From Athripsodes cinereus (lineage: Eukaryota; Arthropoda; Insecta; Trichoptera; Leptoceridae): a stretch of 64,000 nt of DNA. The notes under the pieces are model-generated. The model saw only the letters and a list, made by a program, of their open reading frames with translations. It did not search any database and was not told the origin of the DNA. Positions within the stretch are counted from its first letter, which is position 1. The number at the start of each line of letters is the position of its first letter. The translations under genes and the position numbers were made by a program. Location of the stretch: positions 29,118,693 to 29,182,692 of the forward strand of contig OX388329.1 of the NCBI GenBank assembly GCA_947579605.1. The letters are read 5' to 3'. This document shows, one piece after another, positions 51,341 through 59,929 of this stretch.

Positions 51341-52042
51341 ATGGCGAAGAGGCAGTATTCTAAAGAGGCTATGGATAAAGCTTTGAAATTTATCCAAGAA
51401 AATGGGGGTAGCTACAGAGCAGCTTCTATCAAATTTGGCGTTCCTAGAATTAGTTTGCAATTTAAAATAAAAAATCCCGAAACGAGGCCGAAATCTGGAC
51501 CAAATCCAATTTTATCGGAAGAAGAGGAAAAAAAGTTAGTTAAGTGGATTATAGCATGTGCGGAAAGGGGTTTTCCAAGACAGAAGGAGGATTTACAAAA
51601 TTGTGTCCAACAATTTTTGAAGAAGAATCCACGCGAAAACCCATTCATAAATGATAGACCTGGAGATGGATGGTATAAAGCCTTCCTGAAGAGACATCCT
51701 GTTTTAGCCCAGAGAACATTCGAAGGAGTCACAAGTGCCAGTTCACAAGTATCGGAACAAAGTATACGTTCATGGTTCCGAGAGATTGGAAAATACTTCT
51801 TAGACCATAGCTTACAGGATGTCATTAAAGATCCTCGTAGAATATATAACGGGGATGAGACAAACTTCCAAATATGTCCGAAAAATGGAAAAGTTTTGGC
51901 ATGCAAGGGGGCAAGGAACGTTTATGAAATTGAAAAAACCCCTGCAAAAGAGAACATTACTGTAATGTTTGCCTTCTCCGCAGATGGAGATGTTTGCAGT
52001 AAATGGATTCCGTGTTACAGGCTTCTATCCGTTTGTAGCTGA
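51341..52042 (+). CDS. Pogo/jerky-type transposase, N-terminal part
   Basis: I start at the second Met (51341, AATATGGCG), which gives the usual MAKRQYSKEAMDKAL beginning; the Met 33 bp upstream adds an unlikely leader. Residues 1-50 are the pogo-type helix-turn-helix (ALKFIQENGGSYRAASIKFG, VPRISLQFKI). Residues ~70-130 are the second, CENP-B-type DNA-binding domain (EEKKLVKWIIACAERGFP, GDGWYKAFLKRHP). RRIYNGDETNFQICP carries the first catalytic Asp of the DDE domain. After FAFSADGDV the normal frame leaves the family and ends within 16 residues, because the segment with the other two catalytic acids is deleted. It may still bind DNA but could not transpose. Confidence 0.88.
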   Translation: MAKRQYSKEAMDKALKFIQENGGSYRAASIKFGVPRISLQFKIKNPETRPKSGPNPILSEEEEKKLVKWIIACAERGFPRQKEDLQNCVQQFLKKNPRENPFINDRPGDGWYKAFLKRHPVLAQRTFEGVTSASSQVSEQSIRSWFREIGKYFLDHSLQDVIKDPRRIYNGDETNFQICPKNGKVLACKGARNVYEIEKTPAKENITVMFAFSADGDVCSKWIPCYRLLSVCS

Positions 52043-52898
52043 TAATGTTGATTACTCTAAATACCTGAACAAAAATTGGCAAAATGAAACACTAAACGAT
52101 ACACTGGAAATCACCAGTCAAAATGTTAACATAGACTTCATTAAATTTAAAGAACTTATAGGAAATTATATGTGTGAGAAATTAGAATCTTTCAACGTAT
52201 ATGACCAAGCCAACGACGAAACAAAGGTGTTATGTAATATCTGGAAATATTTCAAAAGTGATAACAGCGTTATTAATGAAAATGAAAATCATAATGATTA
52301 GATTGTTGATGAAAATAATATTATTTTAAACGAAATTGATGGTTCTGTTTCCATTAGAAACGATCCAATTCATGATTTTATCAAGAGAAAAATGGCCTCA
52401 TACACCAAAAAAGAAAGGAAAGAGGAAGATGGAACGACAACCATTTGTTATATCATCTGATGAGTATCGCAAAATTAAAAATGATAAATTGGAAAAGAAA
52501 AAAAATGATCTTTTGTCAAAAGAGACGAGAAAGAGGGAAAGACTAAAAAAGAAAAGCCAATCAGAAAAAAGTATCAAAGAAATCCAAAAATTCGCAACCA
52601 CTTCAGTCTTCTAATCCTTTCAATGGCAGTGCTCCTCAAAATGAGAATATTCCATCGACAAGCAAAGATATGTGCTGCCAAATATGTTATTTTCAAACCA
52701 GTAATGATTTACAGTGTTCAGTGTGTCATACTGAATATCATAAAGGATGCGTTCCCAAGCAGCACCAGATACATATTCCCTTGGATGATGGAGACGGTTA
52801 TGTGTCATCTTTGCTATAAGGAATACTCGGACATTGATTCTTTTGGATCGTCAGACGAAGAACTTTACAACGCTGTAAAGAAACAATCATTTATCTAA
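51990..52898 (+). pseudogene. Pogo-like transposase C-terminal remnants with PHD-like finger
   Basis: From about 52000 another frame resumes the family at NGFRVTGFYPFVADNVDYSK, the segment just after the DDE domain, and runs to a stop at 52299. It continues as pieces in shifting frames: HDFIKRKMASYTKKERKEED; then KKGKRKMERQPFVISSDEYR and a Lys-rich coil to 52614; then CCQICYFQTSNDLQCSVCHT, EYHKGCVPKQ and, after a one-base shift, CHLCYKEYSD ending at 52898. The Cys/His order C..C, C..C, H..C, C..C is PHD-like, as in C-termini of some insect pogo-type transposases. At least three frameshifts or stops are present. Confidence 0.75.
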
Positions 52899-53355
52899 AT
52901 ATTTGTAGTTATTTACCATGTTGATTCATATTTGTGTATTTAAAAATTCCTAATTTTTTCCCAAATGTATAACTAAAATTTTAAGAAATTGCGTCTTTGT
53001 TTTAAAATTTATGCTATTTCATCAATGTTTCACTTTTTTTACTGTCTATGAATGCTGTTTGAAGATTTAAAAGAAAAATATTGTTAAACCACCTTGTGTC
53101 CAGTAACTGTATATATGCATGTCCAATAACTATTTTTTATGTCCAGTTACTATATTTTTCCAACTTTTTTATATTCACTTCAATAAATACCTATCTGTAT
53201 TGAAATTATATTTTTATTTCTACTCCATTAAAAAAGTATAGTGTTGTCTACAAGGAGAAGTATAAATCGCAAAATTAGAATAAAAATACATCATAGAATA
53301 TCCGATTATCTGTAAGTACTTCACTAAATGGCCAGTTACTGTACTGCTTACCCTA

Positions 53356-54084
53356 TATCTTCACTGCATATTCGAAAAGAGGTATGTGCGATCATTTATA
53401 TTTGGGCACACTCTTTACTGTTCATTAGGGCATTAAAATTTTTGTTTGGACTTTTTATTGGCATGTGATATTATTCTTTAAGCATTGAATTTTAATATTT
53501 GATACTAAGAATCACTTTTTAAAAAGGCTATGATGTCATTATAAGCTGTTTATTCTAGAAATGTCAAAACATTTATAAATTCACATACCCCTTTTTGAAT
53601 ATGCAATGACGATATGTACCTACAATTAAACACAAAAATCATATTTCAAGGCTTAGAAAAGAAAATATCACCTTATTTAGAAGATTTACATCAAAAAATT
53701 AAAGCAATATGCAGACGAATAATCTTATTTAAGTATATTGTGTGCAATTAATTACCTGCTACAAATTTGGTGTCAACGACGGCTAAGTAAAAAGGCAAAA
53801 TGTAAAAAATTACAAAAACTGTAGCACAATTATTGTTGGGAACTGATCACTCAATACTGAATCACTCTCCATCACATTCTGCAAATGCATTTGAAATATT
53901 CCCAAGAGCATCTCTAAGATAATTCAAAGAATGTATAATATGGAGTATAAACAAGTTATCAAATTACTATATATTAGAAGAAGACATAACAAACTGATTC
54001 TGATTTGTAGATTAATTTCAAACTCAAAATGTTAATCATCACAGATGTTTATCAAACTTTTGATTCACAGAACAAAAATATGTT
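53356..54084. other. Non-coding stretch
   Basis: Begins with the rest of the fifth 30-bp unit (TATCTTCACTGCATATTC). Near 53600, CATACCCCTTTTTGAATATGC plus AATGACGATATGTACC looks like an inverted degenerate unit. No gene is supported. Confidence 0.45.
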
Positions 54085-54371
54085 AATAGAGGTCGCAGTT
54101 GCGATGGCTGGGTCACGTTCGCCGCATGCCAGAAGACAGACTACCACTTAGATCTTTGGAGGCTGTGGGAGAGGGCAGAAGACCGGTGGGCCGTCCTAGA
54201 AGAGGCTGGCAAGGGCAGGTGTCAAACTTGTGTATTGAAAGGCTTGGTTTGGAGTGGCCAGAGGTCCTGGAAGCAGCAGTGGACAGGGATCTCTGAAGGA
54301 GGTACCTAGGCGCAATGGGCCCCCGACCCAACTAGGACAAGGGGAAGAAGATGTATGTATGTACGTATGTA
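54085..54371 (+). mobile_element. RTE-like LINE 3' end, family A
   Basis: Very close to the minus strand of 2475-2760: LRWLGHVRRMPEDRLPLRSL, EAVGEGRRPVGRPRRGWQGQ, VSNLCIERLGLEWPEVLEAA and VDRDL. A TGG to TGA change then makes a stop, after which RRYLGAMGPRPN still follows. An ATGTATGTATGTACGTATGT tail ends it. A short 5'-truncated insertion. Confidence 0.88.
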
Positions 54372-54379
54372 AAATATGT

Positions 54380-54920
54380 TAAACTTGAGTTATACATAAA
54401 AATGTTGATTGCAAAATTCAATGGTACAAAATTTTTCATAATTTAGTTTTTGGCTCGTTATATTGTGTGACATTCTTTCGATTCTGAGCCTGATGAGCTA
54501 GAGAGTGGTACACATTAAACTGAGAGATTCCAAATTCGATTTCTCTCGCTACAACTTGGTCTACCTTCACGACACAAGCCTATTTTTCAACTTTGAAAGT
54601 GACTGCAGTATCAATGAACTTAGGGTTCCAAGGCCTGAATACCTAGGAGATGTTTCTGGACACCTCAACTTAGCTTTTACTACACAATACATTTTGTAAA
54701 TATTTTATTTTATTGTTATTTAATCTGTATTTTTTTTATGTGATCTAAGTTAAGGAAATCCTTTTTTTATCACTATTTTATGCATTTCTTTTATTCATAT
54801 TATTACTGTGTTTGCGTCTCTCGGCTTGAGGGACATCAAAGGAGTGTAATCAAAGATTCCACACACGGGGGTTTCTAGGTTGTCCACTACGGCACCTCTG
54901 GTGTGAAAAATATTTGTTCT
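54380..54920. other. Non-coding stretch with a U-repeat block
   Basis: The frame 54505-54699 (64 aa, HIKLRDSKFDFSRYNLVYLH, DTSLFFNFESD) is richer in charged and polar residues than typical noise but shows no splice or family evidence. I do not call it. At 54815-54890, TCGGCTTGAGGGACATCAAA followed by AAAGATTCCACACA is a copy of the U repeat. Confidence 0.4.
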
Positions 54921-54924
54921 ATCT

Positions 54925-55078
54925 ATCAATCTATACCCTCACGCCGTGTCCCAGAAGGGGTACGCAGAGAAAACGGAACGCCATATAGATCTATCCTTAC
55001 ATATTCTTTCGCTCCCTCCACATTCATCCAGTCTCTCATACATGTTCGCCGATTTCTCTTACTCAACACGTAAAAAAA
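54925..55078 (-). mobile_element. RTE-like LINE 3' end, family B
   Basis: Antisense: TACCCTCACGCCGTGTCCCA, GAACGCCATATAGATCTATC, TCGCTCCCTCCACATTCATC and TCTCTTACTCAACACG. These match the stop region, W.S(V/I)LSA, MKN.MNV and VLS..N codons of family B. Confidence 0.7.
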
Positions 55079-55316
55079 AAAAAAAATTTGTTAAGTATAG
55101 AAATTCTAATGAATGGAAGCCCCCATTCTCCTGACTATCCAGATGAACGGTGGGGCTCCTTTAATGTGAATTAAGATTCATTTCAAACTTAGACTGATCT
55201 TATTTCTGAAAAAACCGTTAATACCAAATACCAAAAATTTTTAATAACACATCTCTTTAATTTTAATTTTTACCTATTGTTTTCTGTTTGTCACATACTT
55301 AACTTGTAATGAAGCT

Positions 55317-55430
55317 TCACATTACTTTAGCCTGACGATGAGAGCGGAAGCTCTTGAAATCCGGCTCGCAAAAATAAATAAAGTCAGTAGTGGAATAACT
55401 ATATATCGTGTTTCATTTTAAAAATTATCC
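55317..55430 (+). mobile_element. Solo hammerhead-type element, mutated ribozyme
   Basis: Close copy of 48970-49078. The ribozyme is at 55326-55373: the CUGACGA core, stem II and GAAA are intact. Stem I has one A-A mismatch (UUUAGC against GCAAAA), and stem III is AUCCGGCU, losing one pair. It may be weakly active or dead. It keeps the downstream AGTGGAATAACTATATATCG box. Confidence 0.7.
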
Positions 55431-55434
55431 CTAG

Positions 55435-55955
55435 TAGCTGCCTTTTACAGTATTGAAATAATGGACAACTTGAGAGTGCAAGACTAACTTTATTCTCAAG
55501 ACTCTTAACTGATTTATTGAAAACAACTTTTACAAAAGTGTGACCGTGAAATAAATATCTATTTTCAAAACTTTCAAAAGACTAAACAATCCATTATTGT
55601 ATTGCTGTACATTTTCCTTCAACTGCATGAACAAGTACAGAACTACATACAAACCTACAATAGTAATAATAATATATAGGTAAGTAAAATAAGTGTAACT
55701 GAAGTTTAGAACTATGCACTTTGAAAATACTAGTACAGTAGAACTAACTAAGAAATAATTTACCATGTCAATTCAAGAAAAACATTTAAATAAGTGATAT
55801 TTAAAAAATATTAACTGTACAACTGACTACATTCGTTTTTTATGTTAAATGCCTTATACATTCGGGGACATCGCGGACAAAACTAGGAACACACAATTTG
55901 TACAGACAAAGAAACAACCTTTTGTTGCCATCTGTCAAATATTAACCATAATACT
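55435..55955. other. Non-coding stretch
   Basis: No gene is supported. AT-rich. The minus frame 55530-55766 is hydrophobic noise. Confidence 0.4.
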
Positions 55956-55957
55956 AT

Positions 55958-56185
55958 ATGGCTGCCAGTGTGGCGCAGAGGTAACGCTGTTGCCTTTGAG
56001 TCACGAGGTCCCGGGTTCGATTCCCGGCCAGGGCAAAATGAAGAATGATCTTTATCAAATTGTCCCTGGGATGTTACATGTATATGTGTTTAGTGCATTG
56101 TACATATGTGTGTCGTCGCATTAGTACTCACAATACAAGATTCGTATCTTAGTTTGGGACTAGCTCGATCTGTGTCAATTGTCTA
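55958..56185 (+). mobile_element. tRNA-derived SINE, family 2, full length
   Basis: Box A is TGGCGCAGAGGTAACGC and box B GGTTCGATTCC, about 45 bp apart, with GGTCCCGGGTTCGATTCCCG looking like an intact T-arm. The body GGCAAAATGAAGAATGATCT, TCCCTGGGATGTTACATGTA and the 3' end TTGGGACTAGCTCGATCTGT plus TATAAAAAAA follow. I reject a working tRNA gene because the region between the boxes does not form an anticodon stem. Confidence 0.88.
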
Positions 56186-56280
56186 TAAAAAAAATTTAGA
56201 ACTATTACTACTCATAATACAAAATTTGTATCTTAGTTTGGGACTAGCTCGATCTGTGTCAATTGTCTATAAAAAAATTT
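56186..56280 (+). repeat. Tandem duplicate of the SINE 3' end
   Basis: ACTACTCATAATACAAAATT, TTAGTTTGGGACTAGCTCGA and TCAATTGTCTATAAAAAAAT repeat the last ~85 bp of the SINE just upstream, including the flank AGAACTATTACTAC. Either a second, truncated insertion next to the first or a tandem duplication. Confidence 0.75.
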
Positions 56281-56410
56281 AGAACTATTACTACACCATC
56301 AAAGCATATCTCACAAGTGGGGTAGTCAGGGTACTTAGTGTACGTAATAATGACTATCCCAGCCAATTCAAGATGGGTAGCACCTCATTAATGCTAAATT
56401 GAACATGATA
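56281..56410 (-). repeat. R-family SINE-like repeat, partial
   Basis: Antisense: ACCATCAAAGCATATCTCAC, AAGTGGGGTAGTCAGGG, TTCAAGATGGGTAGCACCTC and ATTAATGCTAAATTGAACAT. Confidence 0.6.
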
Positions 56411-56764
56411 CATGCATTATAAGTGATGATATAAGAATTTCTATTCAAATGAGTAAATCAGGGTAGCACTGTATTTGCAAGTTGTTTTCAATAGCAAACT
56501 TTATTCAAACGTTTGCCCTACAAAGTTTCAAAAGATTTACAACTTTCAGAACCAAAACAAATATAAACAATAATAATATTAAGTATACAACATCGATTAC
56601 TCAAATTTATACATGTGAATGTCATCAACAATTATGTACCATTTTACAATAAGTCATTGACATTAATGTCAATGAACCAAATATAATTTAGTATATTGCG
56701 AATTTTTTTTACCAAATTCAAATTTAAGATAACAATTCGAGAGTTTTGTGTTTTTATACTGTGG

Positions 56765-57310
56765 AAATTACATACATACATACATACCATCACGCCGCTT
56801 CCCTCGCGGGGTAGGCAGAAAGGATCGAGCGCCACTTCCTTCTATCCTTGCATACATCTTTCGCTTCCGTCACTGTCATACAATTCCTCATGCATGCTCT
56901 TCTGTTCAATGTGCTCAACACGTGACCGTCCTGTAGGATTTGATTTAAATGATCTTGCCATTTAATCCTAGGACGTCCACGTCTCCGAGCACCATTCCTC
57001 TCAGCCAAATATATCTTCTTAGTCATTCTGTCCTCATTCATTCTTTCCACGTGCCCAAACCATCTTAACTTATTTACATTCATCCTTGTTATTACACCAA
57101 CTTTCATTCCACATTCCTTCCGTATATCACTGTTACGCACACGATCTCTCAGACTTTTACCACACATCCTTCTCAATGATCTCATTTCAACTGCATTTAT
57201 GCCACTTTCATCCTTCTTTAACCATGTCCACGTCTCACTTGCATACATAAGTGTTGGCACTAGGATAGCAGAGTGCACCAACCTTTTAGCTGAGGTAGAT
57301 ATGTTCATAT
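56765..57310 (-). mobile_element. RTE-like LINE 3' end, family B, best copy
   Basis: Reference copy of the family in this window, with an open frame (57308-56790) and a GATGGTATGTATGTATGT tail. The stop codon is followed by only ~20 bp before the tail. It is 5'-truncated inside the connection domain; the catalytic palm is missing. Confidence 0.88.
56790..57308 (-). pseudogene. RTE-like pol C-terminal fragment
   Basis: 172 codons: AKRLVHSAILVPTLMYASET, WTWLKKDESGINAVEMRSLR, RMCGKSLRDRVRNSDIRKEC, MNVNKLRWFGHVERMNEDRM, RRRGRPRIKWQDHLNQIL and RACMRNCMTVTEAKDVCKDR, ending SAYPAREAA. This is the conserved region after the reverse transcriptase of RTE-type LINEs: YASETW, MR.LRR..G...RDR.RN, LRW.GHV.RM, RGRP...W. 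The frame has no stops, but without palm and endonuclease it has no enzymatic function. The starting Met is incidental. Confidence 0.85.
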
Positions 57311-57357
57311 TTAATTTAAATTAAATCAAAATAAGAATACATTTGAAACACACTTAA

Positions 57358-57515
57358 ATTTCCATCACATTAAATTAATAGTAACCTAATGTTTTCACTA
57401 GATGCCTACCAGCATAGACAAAAATTTCAGGGAAACTGAAGATGCTTACGTGTGCAAAGGTGAAAACGTTAGGTTACTATTAATCTAACGTAGGTAGTGG
57501 AAATTAAACAGTGTT
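57358..57515. mobile_element. Imperfect palindrome, hammerhead-type element
   Basis: AGTAACCTAATGTTTTCAC (57380-57398) pairs with GTGAAAACGTTAGGTTACT (57461-57479) with one mismatch. The right arm has CUGAAGA, U, GC..., GAAA, ACGUUA and then the family box TAGTGGAAATTAAACAGTGT. Stem II no longer pairs well and stem I is not evident, so the ribozyme is degenerate. Confidence 0.65.
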
Positions 57516-57519
57516 TTTT

Positions 57520-58120
57520 CAATTTTAATTAAAATTAATAGTAAGTTTTACAAAATTCACCAGTAAGACTTGAGGATTTTTAAAAAAGGTATGACACAAT
57601 GACACTGTTTATTTTTCACACTGATATTTACAAAACTGAAATGGACATTTTTTCATGATGTAAACACGCAAACCCCTAATGAACAAGCAAGACTTTACTA
57701 AATTTATGATCGAGATATTTTTATAAATCTATGAAAAAATAAATCAACTTGAATCACACAATTCTTTACAACTAACTTTTTTTTTACATTTCTTGCGTTT
57801 TAAATAACAAAAGTTAGACTGAACAACTTTTGCTACAATACAATAGAAGTATTTTCACAATAATTTGTTTAGAATTTCCACCATCAAAATATTTATTGTT
57901 GTGTTACGATATGTTTTCAAACAATGTTGCATCTCAAAACATTTCTACAATGAATGTTGTATTCGTAATAAAATCTTTTTTCCCTTATTCTGCTATCAGT
58001 CATTGATGTTCCCTTTAGGGAACACAAGTAAAAAACAAACATTCTACAATTAGAATGAGGAGGCAAAGAAACAAGTTAAACTATCGCAAATCTTGAAAAC
58101 TAATTAATTTATTATTACTA
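57520..58120. other. Non-coding stretch
   Basis: No gene is supported. AT-rich with an (ACT)n run at about 58117-58129. Confidence 0.4.
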
Positions 58121-58124
58121 CTAC

Positions 58125-58380
58125 TACTATACCATCACAGCATTTCCCACAATTGGGGTAGCCAGCAGACCAGCTGCGTATAATAAACATGCAGATTGTC
58201 CTCTTCGTGCCAATAAAAAATAAGACATTCAGGTCAGGTGGCAAACTTCATTGGTGAATTCAAGATATAAAATGTTTTTATTCTTTCCAACACCTGCCTT
58301 TTACAGGACGCACACAGAAAATTTACGGAAAGGTTAGGAAAAGAGTGGGAAACCAATTTTTTGCCGGGTGCTTCACGGAT
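58125..58380 (-). repeat. R-family SINE-like repeat, full length
   Basis: Antisense: ACCATCACAGCATTTCCCAC, GGGGTAGCCAGCAGACCAGC, ATAATAAACATGCAGATTG, TCCTCTTCGTGCCAATAAAA, GACATTCAGGTCAGGTGGCA, ACACCTGCCTTTTACAGGAC, AAGAGTGGGAAACCAAT, GCCGGGTGCTTCACGG. About 250 bp, non-coding. Together with 19255-19470 it defines the unit. Confidence 0.75.
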
Positions 58381-58384
58381 ACAA

Positions 58385-59380
58385 TAAGAAACAAATTACG
58401 TAAATAAAAAAACAAGAATGGAATGAAAAGATATAACAATAACTACCAACACCTCCTGATCTTGTTCTCATGATCTCTTTAAACACGTTGGATTACTTTA
58501 TAAAGTGTCCTAAACCTAACTATCACATCTCCCATATTACAACAGATATGGGAGATGTGATAAAAGAATACAAGAAAATATTCTGTAGATAAATGATGCA
58601 CAGTTTAGGTGACAATTAGAGTTACATTATAAAAAACATTTTGAGAGAAAATTGACAAACAAACACGTCAAAGACGGTAATAGAGAAAAATTGAGAAATG
58701 GCAAAAATTACATAGAAAAAATTAACGTGTAGACAGAGAATGCTAAGCTAACCTTCTAATTTCAAATTCTCTTGCACTAGTGAAAGAATCTAATAATTAA
58801 AGAAATCGAATTCCTGTGTATTTAAGTGCACAGGAATTCAATTCATCAAATTGTAACAATTGATTTTCTCAGATAGTACAATAAAAATTAAAACAAAACA
58901 TTTTTTGTTTGTTTGTTCCGTGCACACATGAAACATTTGGCATATTAACAAATATAAATATGAGAAATGACATGTAAGGAGGGCTCCGAAATTAAGTTAA
59001 AAATGTGTATATTTCGCCGGAAGTTTTGGAAAAATTATTCCAAATATAGCACACTAAATGTCTTTGCAAAAATTAAAAAAAAATCATTTCTTTACTTCAT
59101 AGACATGTTACAAAATAAAAAATATGAGATTTGTCATAAAGAGAGGGCTCCAAAAAGAAGCTAAAAATTCATATAGTTCTCGGGAGTTTTAGAATATGAT
59201 TTAAAATATAGCACCCTTATAAATGTGTATGCTGTAGACACACTTAATTGGGGGGTTGGCCTGGCCGAATCAATGTATGTTGTTTTTATTTTTTTGTGTG
59301 TATTTTGTCAAGTTTCTGTTTGTGTCTCTGATTAATAAATAAAAATAAAAAATAAAAAAATAAATGTTATGACTTGTGAT
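58385..59380. other. Non-coding stretch with two hairpins
   Basis: No gene is supported. A perfect 17-bp hairpin lies at 58521-58562 (TATCACATCTCCCATAT, 8-nt spacer, complement). A weaker one lies at 58808-58839 (GAATTCCTGTG / CACAGGAATTC). The duplicated phrase AGAGGGCTCC(G/A)AA..AAG at about 58979 and 59142 suggests a diverged ~165-bp tandem duplication. Confidence 0.5.
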
Positions 59381-59382
59381 TA

Positions 59383-59927
59383 CAGTGAAACCTCTATCTA
59401 TCGTTTTTGAACGGACCTATTGAAATAAACTATGGATGCGGGAAAACAATGAATGCGGGAGTATAGAAAGAATCACATTAATATGTTTTTTAATGTTTAA
59501 TATGTACATACGAGTTTATAGGTTTTATAAAAATGATAAATGTTTCAAAAGTTATAAATCAATTTGTTGAAATAAACGATATAGTAACAAAATAAAAAAG
59601 GAAGCTGCATGTAGATCAAAATCATACTTTGTACTGTATGTAATCTTTGCTTTTTTATTGTACCTACTGATGTACTATCATAAAAGACAGCAGACAGAAT
59701 CAACAAACCGTTCTTTCTTTCTCGCTCGCTCTCCAATGTTATTATAGGTACATACATATATACGAAATTTTTGTGCAATTTAAACGGTCAATGCGATAAA
59801 ATCATTATGGAGATACGATGGATGCGATATATATTTACTTGTTTTGTATGAAACTAATTCGGAACTGTAAAAAACGACAAATACGGGAAAACAATTATTC
59901 GAGGAACGATAGATAGAGGTTTCACTG
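59383..59927. mobile_element. Pogo/Tigger-type MITE
   Basis: The ends are CAGTGAAACCTCTATCTATC and its complement GATAGATAGAGGTTTCACTG, exact over 20 bp, with TA flanks (59381-59382, 59928-59929). Subterminal strings GCGGGAAAACAAT and ACGGGAAAACAAT recur at each side. 545 bp, no transposase. The ends follow the CAGTG.AACCTCTA pattern of Tigger elements. Confidence 0.9.
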
Positions 59928-59929
59928 TA

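Larger units (their letters stand above)
50700..53353 (+). mobile_element. Pogo-like transposon with complete ends
   Basis: The ends GGGTAGAAGGTACATTAACT and the complement of AGTTACTGTACTGCTTACCC are imperfect inverted repeats (GGGTA...GTACA.TAACTGG). TA flanks both sides (50698-50699, 53354-53355). The motif CCAGTTACTGTA or its complement recurs at least ten times in the first 600 bp and last 260 bp, as a subterminal array. The element is 2654 bp long. The gene inside has lost its catalytic centre, so the copy is non-autonomous, but its ends could be mobilised. Confidence 0.9.

Noticed and set aside
51412..51906. 164-codon minus frame within the pogo-like element
   Set aside because: Complete shadow of the transposase frame, which has clear family motifs.
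52455..52475. CTGATGAG string in the pogo-like element
   Set aside because: The following sequence gives no stem II and no GAAA at the right distance, and it lies in former coding sequence.
55980..56036. tRNA-like sequence with a good T-arm
   Set aside because: It is the head of a SINE with a shared body and tail in three copies. The anticodon stem does not form, so it is not a functional tRNA gene.
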